This document shows, one piece after another, positions 27,427 through 38,225 of a DNA stretch of 64,000 nucleotides. The stretch comes from a bacterium 1XD8-76. Its GTDB lineage: Bacteria; Bacillota; Clostridia; Lachnospirales; Lachnospiraceae. The notes under the pieces were generated by a model. That model did no database searches. It saw only the letters and a program-made list of their open reading frames with translations, and was not told the origin of the DNA. The stretch lies in assembly GCA_003611955.1 (NCBI GenBank), contig RAZE01000015.1, positions 1 to 64,000 on the forward strand, read 5' to 3'. A program made the position numbers and the translations under genes. Positions within the stretch are counted from its first letter, which is position 1. Every line of letters starts with the position of its first letter.

Positions 27427-27831
27427 CTACCTGTATTTCTCCAAAAGCTCAACCGGTTTTATCCTGTTTTTGTTCGTATGCCGTCTTTTATACACTTCAT
27501 AATACAACAAAATCTGCACCATCTCCTCGATCCAGGTCCATTTTTCCGCAGAAATCTCTTCCTTCCCATCCTGCGCTTCACGCCTCAGGATCGCCAAAAC
27601 GCTCTGACAGAGCCTATACATCTGCCATCTGCACGGATACTCGTCGTAGATCAGGCTTCCGTCATAATCTATAGTATCCAACACCGCCGCAATTTTTTTC
27701 TGGTATTTTTTTGCATCCGCCGGATAAAGCTGCTGCATATATTCCAGATCCCGCATCAGAGATTCCTCCTCCTGCCCGGCCAGGGGAAGCGGGTAGATCA
27801 TATAGAAAGGTAAAATATTTTCTTTTGACAT
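27427..27831 (-). CDS. Small conserved-looking protein of unknown function
   Basis: A 134-residue mostly helical, soluble protein. Its start MSKENILPFYMIYPLPL is followed by charged helices with LYPADAKKYQKKIAAVLDTIDYDGSLIYDEYPCRW. No family is recognised beyond a Lachnospiraceae-like flavour. It lies just downstream of atpC; its ribosome site GGAGGTG falls inside one arm of the hairpin at 27835-27881. It may be co-transcribed with the large protein that follows. Confidence 0.6.
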   Translation of the reverse strand: MSKENILPFYMIYPLPLAGQEEESLMRDLEYMQQLYPADAKKYQKKIAAVLDTIDYDGSLIYDEYPCRWQMYRLCQSVLAILRREAQDGKEEISAEKWTWIEEMVQILLYYEVYKRRHTNKNRIKPVELLEKYR

Positions 27832-27834
27832 AGC

Positions 27835-27881
27835 AAAACACCTCCGCCGCTTTATCTTACTGTATGCAGCAAAGGTGTTTT
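27835..27881 (-). terminator. Hairpin at the end of the ATP synthase operon
   Basis: Perfect nine-base arms AAAACACCT (27835-27843) and AGGTGTTTT (27873-27881), just past the atpC stop on the minus strand, with a short T tract. The near arm overlaps the ribosome site of the next gene, so the stem could also hide that site. Confidence 0.55.
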
Positions 27882-27889
27882 TTGTTCTT

Positions 27890-28294
27890 TTACTTTAAAA
27901 CTTCAATTCTGGTGAGGGCACGTCTGAGCGCGATCTCCGCTCTCGCGGTATCCGTCTCAGGTTCCTTTGTGCGCAGACGCTCCTCGGCTCTCTCCTTCGC
28001 TTCCTGCGCCCTTGTCCCGTCAATTTCTTCCGGCCACTCAATGATCTCCGCCAGAATTGTCACCTGGTTCTGCAGAATCTCCGCGAAGCCCGCATGAAGC
28101 GCCGCCTCCTTTGATCCGTCCTCCTCCGTGATCGTGAGCACACCCGGCTTGACGATAACCGTCATCGGAATATGCCCCGGGAGCACGCCGATCTCTCCCT
28201 CAACCGTATTAAATTCCACCATTTTCACAGGTTTCTCATAGAAAATCCTGTCCGGGGTTATGATCTTCAGCGTAAAATCATTTATCTCCGCCAT
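27890..28294 (-). CDS. atpC: ATP synthase F1 subunit epsilon
   Basis: A 134-residue subunit of the central stalk. The N-terminal beta-sandwich has TLKIITPDRIFYEKPVKMVEF and GEIGVLPGHIPM, and the C-terminal two-helix domain (about 90-134) includes RAQEAKERAEERLR and ARAEIALRRALTRIEV. Normal length. It is last in the operon, 11 bases after atpD. Confidence 0.96.
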   Translation of the reverse strand: MAEINDFTLKIITPDRIFYEKPVKMVEFNTVEGEIGVLPGHIPMTVIVKPGVLTITEEDGSKEAALHAGFAEILQNQVTILAEIIEWPEEIDGTRAQEAKERAEERLRTKEPETDTARAEIALRRALTRIEVLK

Positions 28295-28305
28295 ACGTTC
28301 ACCCC

Positions 28306-29727
<1,422 letters not shown>

Positions 29728-30615
29728 CTAAGAAATCGCTTCCGCACCGGCAATTATTTCTGTTAATTCCTGTGTAATGGAACCCTGACGGGCTCTGTTA
29801 TACTGTAACGTCAGTTTACTGATCATTTCCTCAGCATTGCTCGTTGCCGAATCCATCGCCTGCATTCTGGCGCCATTTTCACTCGCCACCGCTTCCACCA
29901 GCGCCCCGTAAATCAGGCTGGTGATATATTTCGGGATCAGAAGGTCTAACGCCTCCTCATCCTTCGGCTCAAAATTCATCGGAATGGAAAGTTTTTTCTC
30001 ATCATCCTGCACATTCCCCTCCGAGGCCTCGGGCATTTCACCCGCTCCCGCCTCCACGGGCAGAAGCTTCATCAGCTTCGGTACATGAACCACCGTATTT
30101 TTAAAATAAGTGTACGCAAGATAAATCTCTCCGATACTGCCCTCCGCGAACTCCTGCAGCAGTTTCCTGGAAAGCTGCATGGCATCGGCATAGGCGGGCT
30201 CGTCAATAATGTCGGAGCCGTCCCAGGCGATATGATAGCCATATCTGTTCAGAGAGTCTCTCCCCTTCTTACCGATGCTGTAGATATCCAGCTCTTCCTT
30301 CTTCAGTTCGCCCCTTGTGATCAGCTTCACAACATTGGAGTTGTAGCCTCCCGCAAGGCCTCTGTTTGAGGTAATGACGATCACCGCTTTCTTTGAAGAG
30401 CCTCCCGGCTGCAGATAGCGATGCTGCATGCCGCTGGTCTTTCGCAAGATACTGTTGACCGTCTCATACATACAGTCAAAGTAGGTTTTGGACTGCTCCG
30501 CACGTTGCTTCGCCCTCTGCAGCTTTACGGTGGAAACAAGCTTCATTGCCTTGGTTATCTGCTGGGTACTCTGGATACTGCCTTTACGTCTTTTTATGTC
30601 TCTCATAGAGGCCAT
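29728..30615 (-). CDS. atpG: ATP synthase F1 subunit gamma
   Basis: About 295 residues from the ATG at 30615 (MASMRDIKRRKGSI), preferred over an upstream GTG because AGGTGA is well placed. The N- and C-terminal helices form the rotor shaft (STQQITKAMKLVSTVKLQRAK and ATSNAEEMISKLTLQYNRARQGSITQEL). An acidic insert around 190-205 (AGEMPEASEGNVQDD) is longer than in E. coli. Confidence 0.97.
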   Translation of the reverse strand: MASMRDIKRRKGSIQSTQQITKAMKLVSTVKLQRAKQRAEQSKTYFDCMYETVNSILRKTSGMQHRYLQPGGSSKKAVIVITSNRGLAGGYNSNVVKLITRGELKKEELDIYSIGKKGRDSLNRYGYHIAWDGSDIIDEPAYADAMQLSRKLLQEFAEGSIGEIYLAYTYFKNTVVHVPKLMKLLPVEAGAGEMPEASEGNVQDDEKKLSIPMNFEPKDEEALDLLIPKYITSLIYGALVEAVASENGARMQAMDSATSNAEEMISKLTLQYNRARQGSITQELTEIIAGAEAIS

Positions 30616-30633
30616 AACCGTCACCTACCTTTT

Positions 30634-32139
30634 CTACGCGAATGTCTTCTTAAACTCTTCAATCGCGGCTTTCAGCTTTGTTTCCGTCTCATCGGAGATC
30701 ACTTTCTCCTCCGAAATATTTCCCGGAATCTCCGGATATTTTGTATCCAGGAATTCAAACAGCTCTTTCTCAAACCTGGTGATATCAGCTACCGGAACAT
30801 CCAACAGATACTTGTTCGTCGCCACATAGATAATAATAACCTGATACTGCACCGGCATCGGCTGGTACTGGGGCTGCTTTAAGACTTCCTTGATTCTCTC
30901 ACCCTGTGCCAGCTTCTCCTTTGTATCCGCATCCAGCTCCGAACCAAACTGGGAGAATGCCGCCAGTTCTCTGTACTGGGCAAGTTCCACACGGATAGGC
31001 GCCGCGATCTTCTTCATCGCCTTGATCTGCGCCGCGCCGCCCACACGGGATACCGAGAGGCCCGCGTTTACCGCCGGGCGGAAACCGGAGTTGAACATCT
31101 CCGTCTCCAGATAGATCTGCCCGTCTGTGATGGAGATAACATTCGTCGGAATGTACGCCGAAACGTCGCCCGCCTGGGTCTCAATGATCGGAAGCGCCGT
31201 CAGGCTTCCTCCGCCGTACTCGTCGCTCATATGCGCCGCTCTCTCGAGCAGTCTGGAATGCAGATAGAAAACATCGCCGGGGTAAGCTTCACGCCCGGGG
31301 GGTCTTCTCAGAAGCAGGGAGAGCGTACGGTAAGCGGTCGCATGCTTACTCAGGTCATCGTAGATGACAAGCACATCCCCGCCGTTCTCCATCCACTCCT
31401 CACCGATCGTACATCCCGCGTAAGGCGCAATGTACTGCAGAGGAGCCTGCTCGCTGGCCGTGGAAGCCACGACCGTCGTGTACGCCATGGCGCCATACTC
31501 CTCCAGAGTCTTCACGATGGACGCCACCGTGGAAGCCTTCTGGCCAATAGCGACATAAATACACTTTACGCCCTGCCCCTTCTGGTTAATAATCGTATCT
31601 ACTGCCAATGCCGTCTTACCGGTCTGACGGTCACCAATGATCAACTCACGCTGTCCCCTGCCGATCGGCACCATGGAATCAATAGCCTTGATACCTGTCT
31701 GCAGCGGCGTATCAACGGATTTTCTTGTAATAACACCGGAAGCCACTCTCTCAATCTGACGATATTTATCTGTCCGGATAGGTCCTTTTTCATCAATCGG
31801 CTGACCAAGAGCGTTTACGACACGTCCCAGCATGCAGTCGCCTACCGGCACTTCCACAACCCTTCCGGTAGTCTTAACGGTATCGCCCTCTTTGATATCT
31901 TTGATATTTCCGAGAAGTACCGCGCCTACATTGTCCTCTTCCAGGTTCATCACCATGCCGTACACTTCACCGGGGAACTCTAAAAGTTCGCCCTGCATCG
32001 CTTTTTCCAGGCCGTGAATACGGGCAATTCCGTCTGCTACCTGTATCACGGTTCCTACTTCGGATACTTCCAGCTCTGCCGCATATCTCTTAATCTGATC
32101 CTTGATGACCGAACTTATCTCTTCTGGTCTTAAATTCAT
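30634..32139 (-). CDS. atpA: ATP synthase F1 subunit alpha
   Basis: A 501-residue non-catalytic nucleotide-binding subunit. P-loop [19 protein letters not shown] region [13 protein letters not shown], the arginine-finger region [14 protein letters not shown], and [14 protein letters not shown] at the N-terminus. Standard length. AAAGGTG lies upstream. It is transcribed between atpH and atpG. Confidence 0.98.
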   Translation of the reverse strand: MNLRPEEISSVIKDQIKRYAAELEVSEVGTVIQVADGIARIHGLEKAMQGELLEFPGEVYGMVMNLEEDNVGAVLLGNIKDIKEGDTVKTTGRVVEVPVGDCMLGRVVNALGQPIDEKGPIRTDKYRQIERVASGVITRKSVDTPLQTGIKAIDSMVPIGRGQRELIIGDRQTGKTALAVDTIINQKGQGVKCIYVAIGQKASTVASIVKTLEEYGAMAYTTVVASTASEQAPLQYIAPYAGCTIGEEWMENGGDVLVIYDDLSKHATAYRTLSLLLRRPPGREAYPGDVFYLHSRLLERAAHMSDEYGGGSLTALPIIETQAGDVSAYIPTNVISITDGQIYLETEMFNSGFRPAVNAGLSVSRVGGAAQIKAMKKIAAPIRVELAQYRELAAFSQFGSELDADTKEKLAQGERIKEVLKQPQYQPMPVQYQVIIIYVATNKYLLDVPVADITRFEKELFEFLDTKYPEIPGNISEEKVISDETETKLKAAIEEFKKTFA

Positions 32140-32172
32140 GAATCATACGCACCTTTCTTTAATTATTTGAAG

Positions 32173-32724
32173 CTAATTTTGAAGCTGTATTTTCAAAAGC
32201 TGCTGCTCTAAATGATTCAGCTTTGTCCGAATACTGCTGTCCGCCACCCGATCCCCGATCCGGATGACCATGCCGCCGATCAGGCTCTCATCCACCTGAT
32301 AGTGCATCTCCATCTCATGGAAACCGGTCGTCTCAAGCAGTCTCGCTTCAACCTGCTTTTCCTGCTCCTCCCGCAGAGGCAGAGCAGTTCTCACATAAGC
32401 TACTCCGACGCCTTTCAGCTTCTTTCCCTCATCCAGGAAATACTGCATGATCTCATGGATCTGGCCATAACGGTCCTTCTCCACGATCAGCCGCATAAAA
32501 CCTGTCAGTTCATCGGACACTCTTCCCTTAAAAACAGTCTCTATTACCTGAAGCTTTTCTTCCTTCATGATTTTCGGATGCTTCATAATATCCGAAAATT
32601 CCGGATTCTCTTCCAAAACTTTCAGCACAGCCTGAATCTCCTCAGTCAGTGCATCCACTCTGTTCTCAGAAACAGCCAGCTCGAAAATCGCTTCTCCATA
32701 GGTTTTTGAAATTAACTTAGCCAT
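32173..32724 (-). CDS. atpH: ATP synthase F1 subunit delta
   Basis: A 183-residue stator subunit (OSCP). It starts KLISKTYGEAIFELAVSENRVDAL and ends in the typical VDESLIGGMVIRIGDRVADSSIRTKL region. It links F1 to the peripheral stalk. The start overlaps the end of atpF by 13 bases, showing translational coupling. Confidence 0.95.
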   Translation of the reverse strand: MAKLISKTYGEAIFELAVSENRVDALTEEIQAVLKVLEENPEFSDIMKHPKIMKEEKLQVIETVFKGRVSDELTGFMRLIVEKDRYGQIHEIMQYFLDEGKKLKGVGVAYVRTALPLREEQEKQVEARLLETTGFHEMEMHYQVDESLIGGMVIRIGDRVADSSIRTKLNHLEQQLLKIQLQN

Positions 32725-33278
32725 GTATTTTCACCTATTTCTTTCAAAGTTTCTTCCACAAGACTGTCCTGAATGGAGACATCCACCGCTCCCTCTGTGA
32801 CCTTGCCGGCCATCAGCGCCGCAATGGAGATCATTTCTTTCTTCACATCGTCCGCTGCTTTCCGCTTCTCCAGTTCGGCTTCACTTCTTGCCTGCCTGAT
32901 AATGGATGCCGCTTCCTGCTTCGCTTCCGCAATAATCCTGTTTTCATTGTCCAGAGCTTTCTTTCTGGCCTGCGTCAGAATGTTTTCCGCTTCTTTATCA
33001 ATGTTTTTCAGCTTATCTTCGTACTCCGCTTTCAATGCATCCGCGGATTCCATGCTCTCTTTGGCGTCTTCCAGTTCGCCTTTGATCTTTTCCTGTCTCT
33101 TTCTCAGCATATCTCTCGCCGGATTGAACAGGAAGTGGGAGGCGATCAGAAACAGTGTGAATACCGCTATGATCATCAACACTGCATCCTGCAAAAGCTG
33201 TCCCGTCAGATCGAACAGATAGTCAAATCCTTCCGCGCCGTTTAGCAGTACGAGATTCGCATTCAGTAATGCGTTCAA
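32712..33278 (-). CDS. atpF: ATP synthase F0 subunit b, TTG start
   Basis: A 188-residue peripheral-stalk protein with one N-terminal transmembrane helix (about 32-50, DAVLMIIAVFTLFLIASHFLF), then a long charged coiled coil (RDMLRKRQEKIKGELEDAKES onward). The best ribosome site GGAGG lies eight bases before a TTG codon at 33278, which I take as the start. An uncommon start codon may tune the b:c ratio, since the c gene just before has an ordinary ATG. Confidence 0.93.
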   Translation of the reverse strand: MNALLNANLVLLNGAEGFDYLFDLTGQLLQDAVLMIIAVFTLFLIASHFLFNPARDMLRKRQEKIKGELEDAKESMESADALKAEYEDKLKNIDKEAENILTQARKKALDNENRIIAEAKQEAASIIRQARSEAELEKRKAADDVKKEMISIAALMAGKVTEGAVDVSIQDSLVEETLKEIGENTWLS

Positions 33279-33323
33279 CCTGTAAACCTCCTTTCTCTGA
33301 ATTTATAAAACAGTTTCCGAGGC

Positions 33324-33629
<306 letters not shown>

Positions 33630-34349
33630 TTAATCCGTATTGCAGGCATCCGCAATGTACGTCATCGTCAGCATACAGAATACGTATGTCTGGATGCAGC
33701 CCGAAAACAGATCAAAATAGACATGCAGGGCAGCCGGCCATATCACCGCGATCTTTCCCAGCAAGCCGTAGATCAGAGCCATCATCACCACGCCTGATAA
33801 TACGTTCGCAAACAGACGAAGCGACAGAGAGATCGGCACTGCCACATCGCCGATAACATTGATCGGCGCCCAGATCGGCCAGGGATCACAGAGCCCCTTG
33901 ATGACGCCTTTTACTTTCTGATGTTTAAACTTATTGAACGTTATCAGCGTAAACGTCATCAATCCCAGCGCCAGCGTCGTCCCGTAATCCGCCGTAGGCG
34001 GCCGCAGCCCAAACAGACCGGAAATATTGCTGACAAGAATGAAAATGAAGATCGTAGCGATATAATTTCGGAATGCAGGTGCACTCTTTCCCATGGTGCT
34101 GTCCACGATGCCGTCCAGCTTTTCCACTATCAGTTCCACTACGTTCTGAAAACCGGCCGGTATTTCCGTCCCTTTTTTCATGGCACGATTTCCCGCAAAG
34201 ATAAACAGCAGAATCACCAGAAAGACAATGACCGCACATACATGGGAAGTTGTTATCCACAACGTCTGTCCAAACAGCTCGTAGGAAAACACGCCATGTA
34301 TCATAAAATCAATTTCATCCGCGCCGGATAATAAAATACCCTGTCCCAT
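33630..34349 (-). CDS. atpB: ATP synthase F0 subunit a
   Basis: A 239-residue integral membrane protein with about five to six helices. The essential arginine lies in SLSLRLFANVLSGVVMMALI, the residue that discharges the ion site of the c ring. GTEIPAGFQNVVELIVEKLD and NISGLFGLRPPTADY are also characteristic. Five bases separate it from atpI upstream. Confidence 0.96.
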   Translation of the reverse strand: MGQGILLSGADEIDFMIHGVFSYELFGQTLWITTSHVCAVIVFLVILLFIFAGNRAMKKGTEIPAGFQNVVELIVEKLDGIVDSTMGKSAPAFRNYIATIFIFILVSNISGLFGLRPPTADYGTTLALGLMTFTLITFNKFKHQKVKGVIKGLCDPWPIWAPINVIGDVAVPISLSLRLFANVLSGVVMMALIYGLLGKIAVIWPAALHVYFDLFSGCIQTYVFCMLTMTYIADACNTD

Positions 34350-34353
34350 ACTC

Positions 34354-34743
34354 TCACCTCCTCCTTTTCTCCATTACTTTATGCAAAAGGGGCTGCAAAT
34401 ACGCTGCTGTTTTCAGCCCCATTACGCCAAGAAAACCACAGAGCGGATTTCCCGCTTCCGTTATCATCAGCACCAGCAGAACGACAATGATCAGTCCGTA
34501 GCGCATCATGCTCCGGCTCATCATATATTTCTGGGCATCTTTCTCCGAGAGATCGAGCGCCCGGTCCAGCGACCTGTACATGTGAACCGCACAGACTCCC
34601 GCCGTCAGGATCCCGGCCCAGAGCCCCAGACTGCAGCCCGCCTTATCCCGCACAAACCAGACTCCTCCGGCCTGCCAGATAACACCCCAGAACAAGATCC
34701 CGATGAGCAGTTCCGCCAGCGTCTCATTTATCTTTTTCTTCAT
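34354..34743 (-). CDS. atpI: ATP synthase subunit I-like protein
   Basis: About 129 residues if translation starts at the ATG at 34743 (MKKKINETLAELL). Longer in-frame starts up to 34824 would overlap the preceding gene heavily. Four transmembrane segments are visible, with GVIWQAGGVWFVRDKAGCSLGLWAGIL in the first half. The size, topology and place before atpB match AtpI/UncI, which helps assemble the c ring in Na+ ATP synthases. Sequence similarity in this family is low, so the call leans on context. Confidence 0.75.
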   Translation of the reverse strand: MKKKINETLAELLIGILFWGVIWQAGGVWFVRDKAGCSLGLWAGILTAGVCAVHMYRSLDRALDLSEKDAQKYMMSRSMMRYGLIIVVLLVLMITEAGNPLCGFLGVMGLKTAAYLQPLLHKVMEKRRR

Positions 34744-34972
34744 ATTTATCTTTTTCACTCTTTTTTTCATAGATGGTCTTCGCCATATGATAGATATTCC
34801 TGAATCCGGCGGCCGCACCCACAAAAAACAGCAGTATCATCCAAAACTGCGTGCCAAATTTCCTGTCCAGAAAAATTCCAAGAAAAGAACACAGAAAGAT
34901 CGGAACCAGCATGGATATCCCAAACTGCGTGATCAAAACAAGGCAGCGATATACATTTCTGTGATATTTCAC
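34724..34972 (-). CDS. atpZ: AtpZ/AtpI-type small membrane protein
   Basis: About 82 residues from a GTG at 34972, which has AAGGGGG seven bases upstream; an upstream GTG at 35002 would fall at the transcription start itself. Two transmembrane helices (about 12-34 and 38-62) have RKFGTQFWMILLFFVGAAAGFRNIYHM between and after, matching the AtpZ (F0F1-ATPase_gene1) pattern. It is the first gene of the ATP synthase operon and overlaps atpI by 20 bases. AtpZ/AtpI pairs are linked to ring assembly or Mg2+/Ca2+ handling. Confidence 0.8.
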   Translation of the reverse strand: MKYHRNVYRCLVLITQFGISMLVPIFLCSFLGIFLDRKFGTQFWMILLFFVGAAAGFRNIYHMAKTIYEKKSEKDKYEEKDK

Positions 34973-35010
34973 TCTCTTTCCCCCTTTATCATTTTCGGAC
35001 ACATAACAAG

Positions 35011-35039
35011 ATTATACTCCTTTTGGGAGAATATGTCTA
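35011..35039 (-). promoter_or_regulatory. Promoter of the ATP synthase operon
   Basis: On the minus strand TAGACA (35034-35039), a 17-base spacer and TATAAT (35011-35016). The -35 overlaps the stop codon of the gene at 35037. A small CTCC-GGAG inverted repeat fills the spacer. Confidence 0.75.
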
Positions 35040-36104
35040 TTCTTCTTCAAGGACTTTTTTATATTCGCGTTCCGCCAGCTCCTCCGACAGAGAAAATTTT
35101 CGCATCAGTTCCACTTTTATTTCATTTTCTGAACTGCCCTTTACGGTCATTTTGCTTATCAGCTTGTATATTTCCAAATTTTTGGCTGTTTCTTCAAGCT
35201 TTTTCTCCACTTCTTCAAGCTTTTCCTCTGCTTCCGCGCGTTCTCTTCTCTCCGCCTGTATATCCATCTTTACATTCTCAAACAGCTTTGCCATTTTCCG
35301 CTCCTTAATCCTGGAAACCACATCCTCTGTTTCACCTTCCGGCAGATTCATACGATATAACAATGCCCGCAACAGCTTTGCCATCGTATCGAGAAGATAT
35401 TCCGGCGTATCCTTTAGTATCTCGCCTACCTGCTCCCCCGGAAGATTGACAAATGCCGATACATCTTCCGGCCGCTGTATCTTATTGATCAGCATTGCCA
35501 GAGAAATTTCATCTCCCTTTTCCAGAAGGTCTTCGTTGCTGTAATTGCGAAGCATAACAAGCTGATATCGAAAATGCGGCAAATATTTTCCGAGCAGTTC
35601 CCCACACAAAATCCTCTCAGAGATATCCAATGATGCCGTCCATTTCCTCTCCCCCTCATAATATACGATCGGCAGTATCGGCGGATACCTGAAATCCTTC
35701 CTACTGCTGATCCCCGGCTGCTGTCTTGTCATTTCCTTTTCATAGTCTTCCCAGATATATACCATATACCGCAGAATCTGCATGACAACATTGTACTCCA
35801 CTTTCGTTTTATGTTCAATAAGTGAAATAATATAAAGCGGTAGGTTAAGTTGATTTTCCTTTCGAGGAAGGTACTTTGAAATATTTACTTTTTTTACCGT
35901 ATCACTCTCCCTCTCCGTACTGTACAGGGGAACATATCTCTCCGATACATCCTCAATATCCTCGGGCTGTATGTTCCTCAGAATCTCCATGTCCGCATAG
36001 TCGCGGAAAAACTGTGAACTCAGGATATTATCCCCAAAGATCAGCTTACTGCTGCTGTCAGGCAGCTCCGTGTTATTAATAATACTTTGTTTTTCCTTTT
36101 CCAT
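35037..36104 (-). CDS. Rpn/transposase_31-like PD-(D/E)XK family protein
   Basis: A 355-residue protein of the Rpn (recombination-promoting nuclease, YhgA-like) type. The N-terminal region has LIFGDNILSSQFFRDY, then LPLYIISLIEHKTKVEYNVVMQILRYMVYIW, where the E-H-K triplet and following helix fit the PD-(D/E)XK core, then PPILPIVYYEGERKW. The C-terminal 80 residues form a coiled coil (ERRERAEAEEKLEEVEKKLEE). Such proteins are often multicopy and mobile-element linked. AAAGGGG precedes the ATG. A 150-base structured leader separates it from its promoter. Confidence 0.8.
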   Translation of the reverse strand: MEKEKQSIINNTELPDSSSKLIFGDNILSSQFFRDYADMEILRNIQPEDIEDVSERYVPLYSTERESDTVKKVNISKYLPRKENQLNLPLYIISLIEHKTKVEYNVVMQILRYMVYIWEDYEKEMTRQQPGISSRKDFRYPPILPIVYYEGERKWTASLDISERILCGELLGKYLPHFRYQLVMLRNYSNEDLLEKGDEISLAMLINKIQRPEDVSAFVNLPGEQVGEILKDTPEYLLDTMAKLLRALLYRMNLPEGETEDVVSRIKERKMAKLFENVKMDIQAERRERAEAEEKLEEVEKKLEETAKNLEIYKLISKMTVKGSSENEIKVELMRKFSLSEELAEREYKKVLEEE

Positions 36105-36188
36105 TAAAACCCCTTTCTCTAAAGTATTTTTCGCAGAAAAGGAAATAGACTATTACCTTTTCCACTTGTTTCGATAACTGGTAATATC

Positions 36189-36252
36189 GGAGCGAACTGC
36201 TCCCTCACTTTCCGTCAACACGGAAATCAGAATCGCATTTAAAAATACGATT
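36189..36252 (-). other. Three consecutive hairpins in the leader of the Rpn-like gene
   Basis: GGAGC/GCTCC (36189-36203), TTTCCGT/ACGGAAA (36209-36226) and AATCG/CGATT (36231-36252) lie one after another between the promoter and the coding start. None has a T-run. They could be a structured leader controlling expression, or relics of a mobile element end. Confidence 0.5.
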
Positions 36253-36266
36253 TAGAATGTATATCT

Positions 36267-36295
36267 ACTGTATCATTTCTTAGCCGGCAATGCAA
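36267..36295 (-). promoter_or_regulatory. Promoter of the Rpn-like gene
   Basis: On the minus strand TTGCAT (36290-36295), a 17-base spacer and TACAGT (36267-36272). Confidence 0.55.
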
Positions 36296-36334
36296 GAATT
36301 TTGGGAAAAGATATCAAAACAATACCAAATAACG

Positions 36335-36367
36335 ATGCCCGGAGAACACATAACACTCTCCGGGCAT
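36335..36367 (-). terminator. Terminator of the broken surface-protein gene
   Basis: Perfect 11-bp stem ATGCCCGGAGA (36335-36345) / TCTCCGGGCAT (36357-36367) about 30 bases past the stop at 36398. The following minus-strand sequence is T-rich but interrupted. Confidence 0.7.
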
Positions 36368-36397
36368 ATAACATCTTTTTATCTTTTCTTATGAATT

Positions 36398-37824
36398 TCA
36401 GGCATCCATCTCTTCCTGCATTTTTTTGCGGTGCCGTCTGTACATCTCTTCTCCAGTCACGCCGAGTACCGCGATCAGCAGCCACCACCAGGACATCCTG
36501 CTCTGTTCCTCTATCGGTGCAGCGAGAGGCGTCTCCTCATCCTCTATCACTATCGCGCCGGTCTCTTTTTCCTCTTCCGGAGATGCCAGCGGTACCGCCT
36601 CTTCGGGAACGACTACTACCGGTGCGGTCGGGGTGGTCGGAGCTGTTGTACCGCCTGTTCCGCCGCCTCCGGTCGTCCCGCCGCCTGTTGTGCCTCCATC
36701 ACCTCCGGTGGGAGGTGTATTATAGGCAAAATTACCGTTTGCCGCACTGATCGCGCGCTCCGCCGCTTCCTTTATCTCCTCACATTTCTTATCGGAGAGT
36801 CCCTTCGCTTCCGCTGCCGCAGTATACTCCTCAACCGCGTCCTGCATTTTTCCTCCAGCTCTTCCCATCTTTCTTTGTTTTGTACGGTCGCTTTTTTCAG
36901 ATTGTAAAGCTCCTTTATCGCTTCCACCACATTCTGATATGCATCTTGAACCTGACCGTCTACCGCTCCGGCAATATCATTTCGTTTATCTTTAGCCTTC
37001 ACCTCATCATTCGCACGCATTAATTCTTCTAAAAATCCCTCAACTTCAGGTGTCTTCTCCGCGATAAATTTGTTCAGATATCCTTCCACTCCGTCCGAAT
37101 CAATATCATCATTAATCCAGGGAGCTTTCACTCCATCCACTTTATTCTGAGCCTGATTTTTCGCCCCTATTGCATCATCCCAGTTTTTCTTCACTGTCTC
37201 CTCGGTATCCTTTACCGCATTCCAGTTCTCCTCAGCCTTTTTCAGGCTTTCATCGGCATCTGCCAGGGACTCTTCTTTTTCCTTTTTGTTCTCCTTTGCC
37301 GCACTGGCACTTGTTTCCAGTTCTGACAGCTCTTTTCCGGTTGAAGATGCAGAAGTATCAATAGTCTGCGGATTACCCTTGTCGCTAAACTTAGGCCCGA
37401 AAACCATCTCATCAAGAGTCACCTGCTTATTACCTGCAATAAGACTTACTCCTTTTCCATCTATTTTCTGTATAACCAATCCTGCCGGACCGAATTCTAC
37501 CGATGCCATTTTTCCATTTACAAAATAAACAGTTTCTCCGGGAAGCTTAACAGTTGTCAGTTTTATCGCATCCTCACCTACGATATTATAATTTTGATCT
37601 TCTATCTCCAGTTTTACAGATGTGCCGTCAGCATTCTCCACTCTATACCCTGCATCCGCATCACCAATAACTTTATAACTGTCATTTAACTTGTAATTTC
37701 CTAAATAAAATTCTTGCTCTCCATTTTCATTATTTGAAATTGTCAGAGGAACAGCATTTGTTTTCCCATCACCGCACTCATACACCCTTTCACCAGATGC
37801 CTCTTCCTTCTTAAGAATCCGCAT
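36398..37824 (-). pseudogene. Frameshifted surface-anchored protein
   Basis: Two reading frames form one protein. 37824 to about 36850 encodes a beta-rich N-terminal part (FGPAGLVIQKIDGKGVSLIAG) and a helical coiled-coil part (KENKKEKEESLADADESLKKAEE). The sequence then continues only in the -1 frame to 36398. One extra A in the A5 run at 36847-36851 would join WEELEEK to MQDAVEEYTAAAEAKGL. The C-terminal part has a Gly/Thr-rich linker, a transmembrane helix (SWWWLLIAVLGVTGEE) and a basic tail, so the product would be membrane-anchored with its bulk outside. The N-terminus lacks a signal peptide and a ribosome site. Sequencing error, phase variation or decay are all possible. Confidence 0.65.
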
Positions 37825-38026
37825 TGTCGTTCTCTCCGTTCCAGCAGTACAGGTTGTCGATCAGTTCATTCTTGGAGATGCCGTCCGGTACAGACAGGAG
37901 AAGCATCTGAAGCAGGCGCACAGACTTGGAATTTCTTACTCTGTTAAACGAAATGACCTTTTTGCCGTAATACATGGAAAAGCCTCCAAACATCTGTACA
38001 TATAGTGTTCTCTCCCTCATATCCAT
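37811..38026 (-). pseudogene. Truncated BTAD/SARP-like regulator, N-terminal fragment
   Basis: About 71 residues from the ATG at 38026, with AGGGG seven bases upstream and a good promoter. It begins RTLYVQMFGGFSMYYGKKVISF and SVRLLQMLLLSVPDGISKNELIDNLY, which is how Lachnospiraceae BTAD-type transcription factors start. It stops after WNGENDNADS, whereas the family continues for hundreds of residues. Its end overlaps the start of the surface-protein remnant by 14 bases. A deletion that fused the 5' end of one gene to the middle of another explains both. Confidence 0.6.
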
Positions 38027-38050
38027 CACAATACCCCTCTCATTCAGATA

Positions 38051-38079
38051 AGTATATACCACTTTTGTCAATCTGTCTA
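38051..38079 (-). promoter_or_regulatory. Promoter of the truncated regulator
   Basis: On the minus strand TAGACA (38074-38079), a 17-base spacer and TATACT (38051-38056). Confidence 0.65.
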
Positions 38080-38129
38080 TTTAAATAGTGGAACGCAAAA
38101 AAAAATTGTGAAAAATAGTCAAAATCCCG

Positions 38130-38158
38130 TTGACTTTCCCCTGTCTACGGCGTAGTAT
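38130..38158 (+). promoter_or_regulatory. Promoter of the DUF402-tadA unit
   Basis: TTGACT (38130-38135), a 17-base spacer and TAGTAT (38153-38158), about 68 bases before the ATG at 38226. Confidence 0.65.
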
Positions 38159-38225
38159 CTATTTAAGACATAATTTCGACACCATACATTACTCACAGCC
38201 TTTCATATTTTTACAGGAGACATGC

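Noticed and set aside
35037..36104. Insertion sequence around the Rpn-like gene
   Set aside because: No terminal inverted repeats or target duplication were found at the gene boundaries; only the leader hairpins were seen.
36840..36856. Programmed -1 frameshift site in the surface protein
   Set aside because: The A5 run (GAA AAA T) does not fit the X XXY YYZ heptamer and no downstream stimulator is obvious. A homopolymer error or length variation is simpler.
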